DNA of 64,000 nt from Clostridium gelidum (GTDB taxonomy: Bacteria; Bacillota; Clostridia; Clostridiales; Clostridiaceae). Below are positions 63,588 to 64,000 of the stretch, in pieces; position 1 is the first letter of the stretch; each line of letters begins with the position of its first letter. A program made the translations under genes and the position numbers. Below the pieces are notes generated by a model that saw only the letters and a list, made by a program, of their open reading frames with translations, made no database searches and was not told the DNA's origin. The stretch spans positions 2,513,001 to 2,577,000 of the forward strand of contig NZ_AP024849.1 in the NCBI RefSeq assembly GCF_019977655.1. The letters are read 5' to 3'.

Positions 63588-64000
63588 TGGCTACGTATAC
63601 TATATTTGCAGGTGTAAATGGTGCTGGAAAAACATCAATATATAAGTCTATTTATTATTAAAAAAATAAAAGTGAAAAAGGAATAAATACAGATGAGATG
63701 GTAGCAAGAGTCGGTACATGGAAAGATAATAATCTCCAAATTAAGTGTGGAAGAAAAGCCGCAAAACTTATAAGTTATTATATAAAAAATGATATATCAT
63801 TTAATCAAGAAACTACTCTTTCGGGTAAAAGTATTGTTAGAAATATAAAAAAAGCAAGGCAAGAAGGTTTTCATGTAGTGATGAACTATATTGGAGTTGA
63901 CACTCCGGATATTGCTAAAGAAAGAGTTAGAATTAGAGTATTGAAAGGTGGACATGGAATTCCAGAAGACACTATAGAAAGAAGATATTATGAATCACTA
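63587..64000 (+). pseudogene. Zeta-toxin-like kinase with in-frame stop, cut by window edge
   Basis: Reads TIFAGVNGAGKTSIYKSIYY, then TAA at 63659-63661, then continues in the same frame as KNKSEKGINTDEMVARVGTWKDN ... SFNQETTLSGKSIV ... GGHGIPEDTIERRYYESL to the window edge. The Walker A GVNGAGKT, the NTDE acidic block and the NQETTLSG and RVRIRVLKGGHGI blocks are typical of zeta-like P-loop kinases, which phosphorylate UDP-amino sugars or other targets. No other frame defect is seen after the stop. Confidence 0.75.

Overview
The window is AT-rich, low-GC Gram-positive DNA. It carries strong AGGAGG-type ribosome sites, many U-tailed hairpin terminators, a pyruvate:ferredoxin oxidoreductase, a Spo0E-like phosphatase and a sigma-54/LevR-controlled PTS. 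Together these point to an anaerobic, spore-forming, saccharolytic Clostridium sensu stricto, probably near the C. beijerinckii/C. butyricum group. The species assignment is inference. I saw no rRNA, tRNA or CRISPR array.

Region 1 (1-8.6 kb) is a complete D-galacturonate catabolic cluster. It has tagaturonate reductase (uxaB, cut at the left edge), a HIT protein, a GPH-family symporter, uronate isomerase (uxaC), KDPG aldolase (eda), KDG kinase (kdgK) and altronate dehydratase (uxaA). These convert galacturonate to pyruvate and glyceraldehyde-3-phosphate. Region 2 (8.6-12.9 kb) is a fructose operon: DeoR-type regulator, 1-phosphofructokinase and fused PTS EIIABC. Region 3 (12.9-18.8 kb) is a mannose-family PTS (IIA, IIB, IIC, IID) behind a near-perfect -24/-12 promoter, with its LevR-like sigma-54 activator upstream. 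Region 4 (18.8-38.5 kb) is mostly housekeeping: a hemerythrin pair, pyruvate:ferredoxin oxidoreductase, an ABC-F ribosome-protection protein with an attenuator-like leader, a P-loop kinase, PlsC acyltransferase, a TetM-like GTPase coupled to a YgjP-type metallopeptidase, a PrsA-like foldase with cell-wall repeats, a DUF1540 protein, a transglutaminase-like protein, Ppx/GppA and Spo0E. Two families of non-coding, terminally inverted MITE-like repeats are scattered through it.

Region 5 (39.2-55.1 kb) is a defence island. It holds a class 2 DISARM-like locus (drmE, drmA, drmB, drmMII; no drmC seen) in which drmE is split by an ISLre2-family insertion with a 9-bp target duplication. Removing the IS and one repeat copy restores an 851-codon frame. 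Convergent to drmMII is a large GHKL (Hsp90-like) ATPase gene with five 17-residue tandem repeats. Next come a decayed second copy of the drmB 3' end and a type II restriction-modification pair (C5 methyltransferase plus a TdeIII-like endonuclease).

Region 6 (55.2-59.5 kb) is a graveyard of phage and toxin-antitoxin fragments: a higB/higA deletion fusion, an XRE repressor, a phage replisome organiser, a truncated DnaC-like loader, a BRO-N antirepressor and a mntA-hepT remnant whose hepT is ended by a MITE fragment. Region 7 (59.4-64 kb) has an orphan PTS IIB, an intact IS66-family (tnpC-only) element with an 8-bp target duplication, two GNAT acetyltransferases, and a zeta-toxin-like gene with an in-frame stop running off the right edge.
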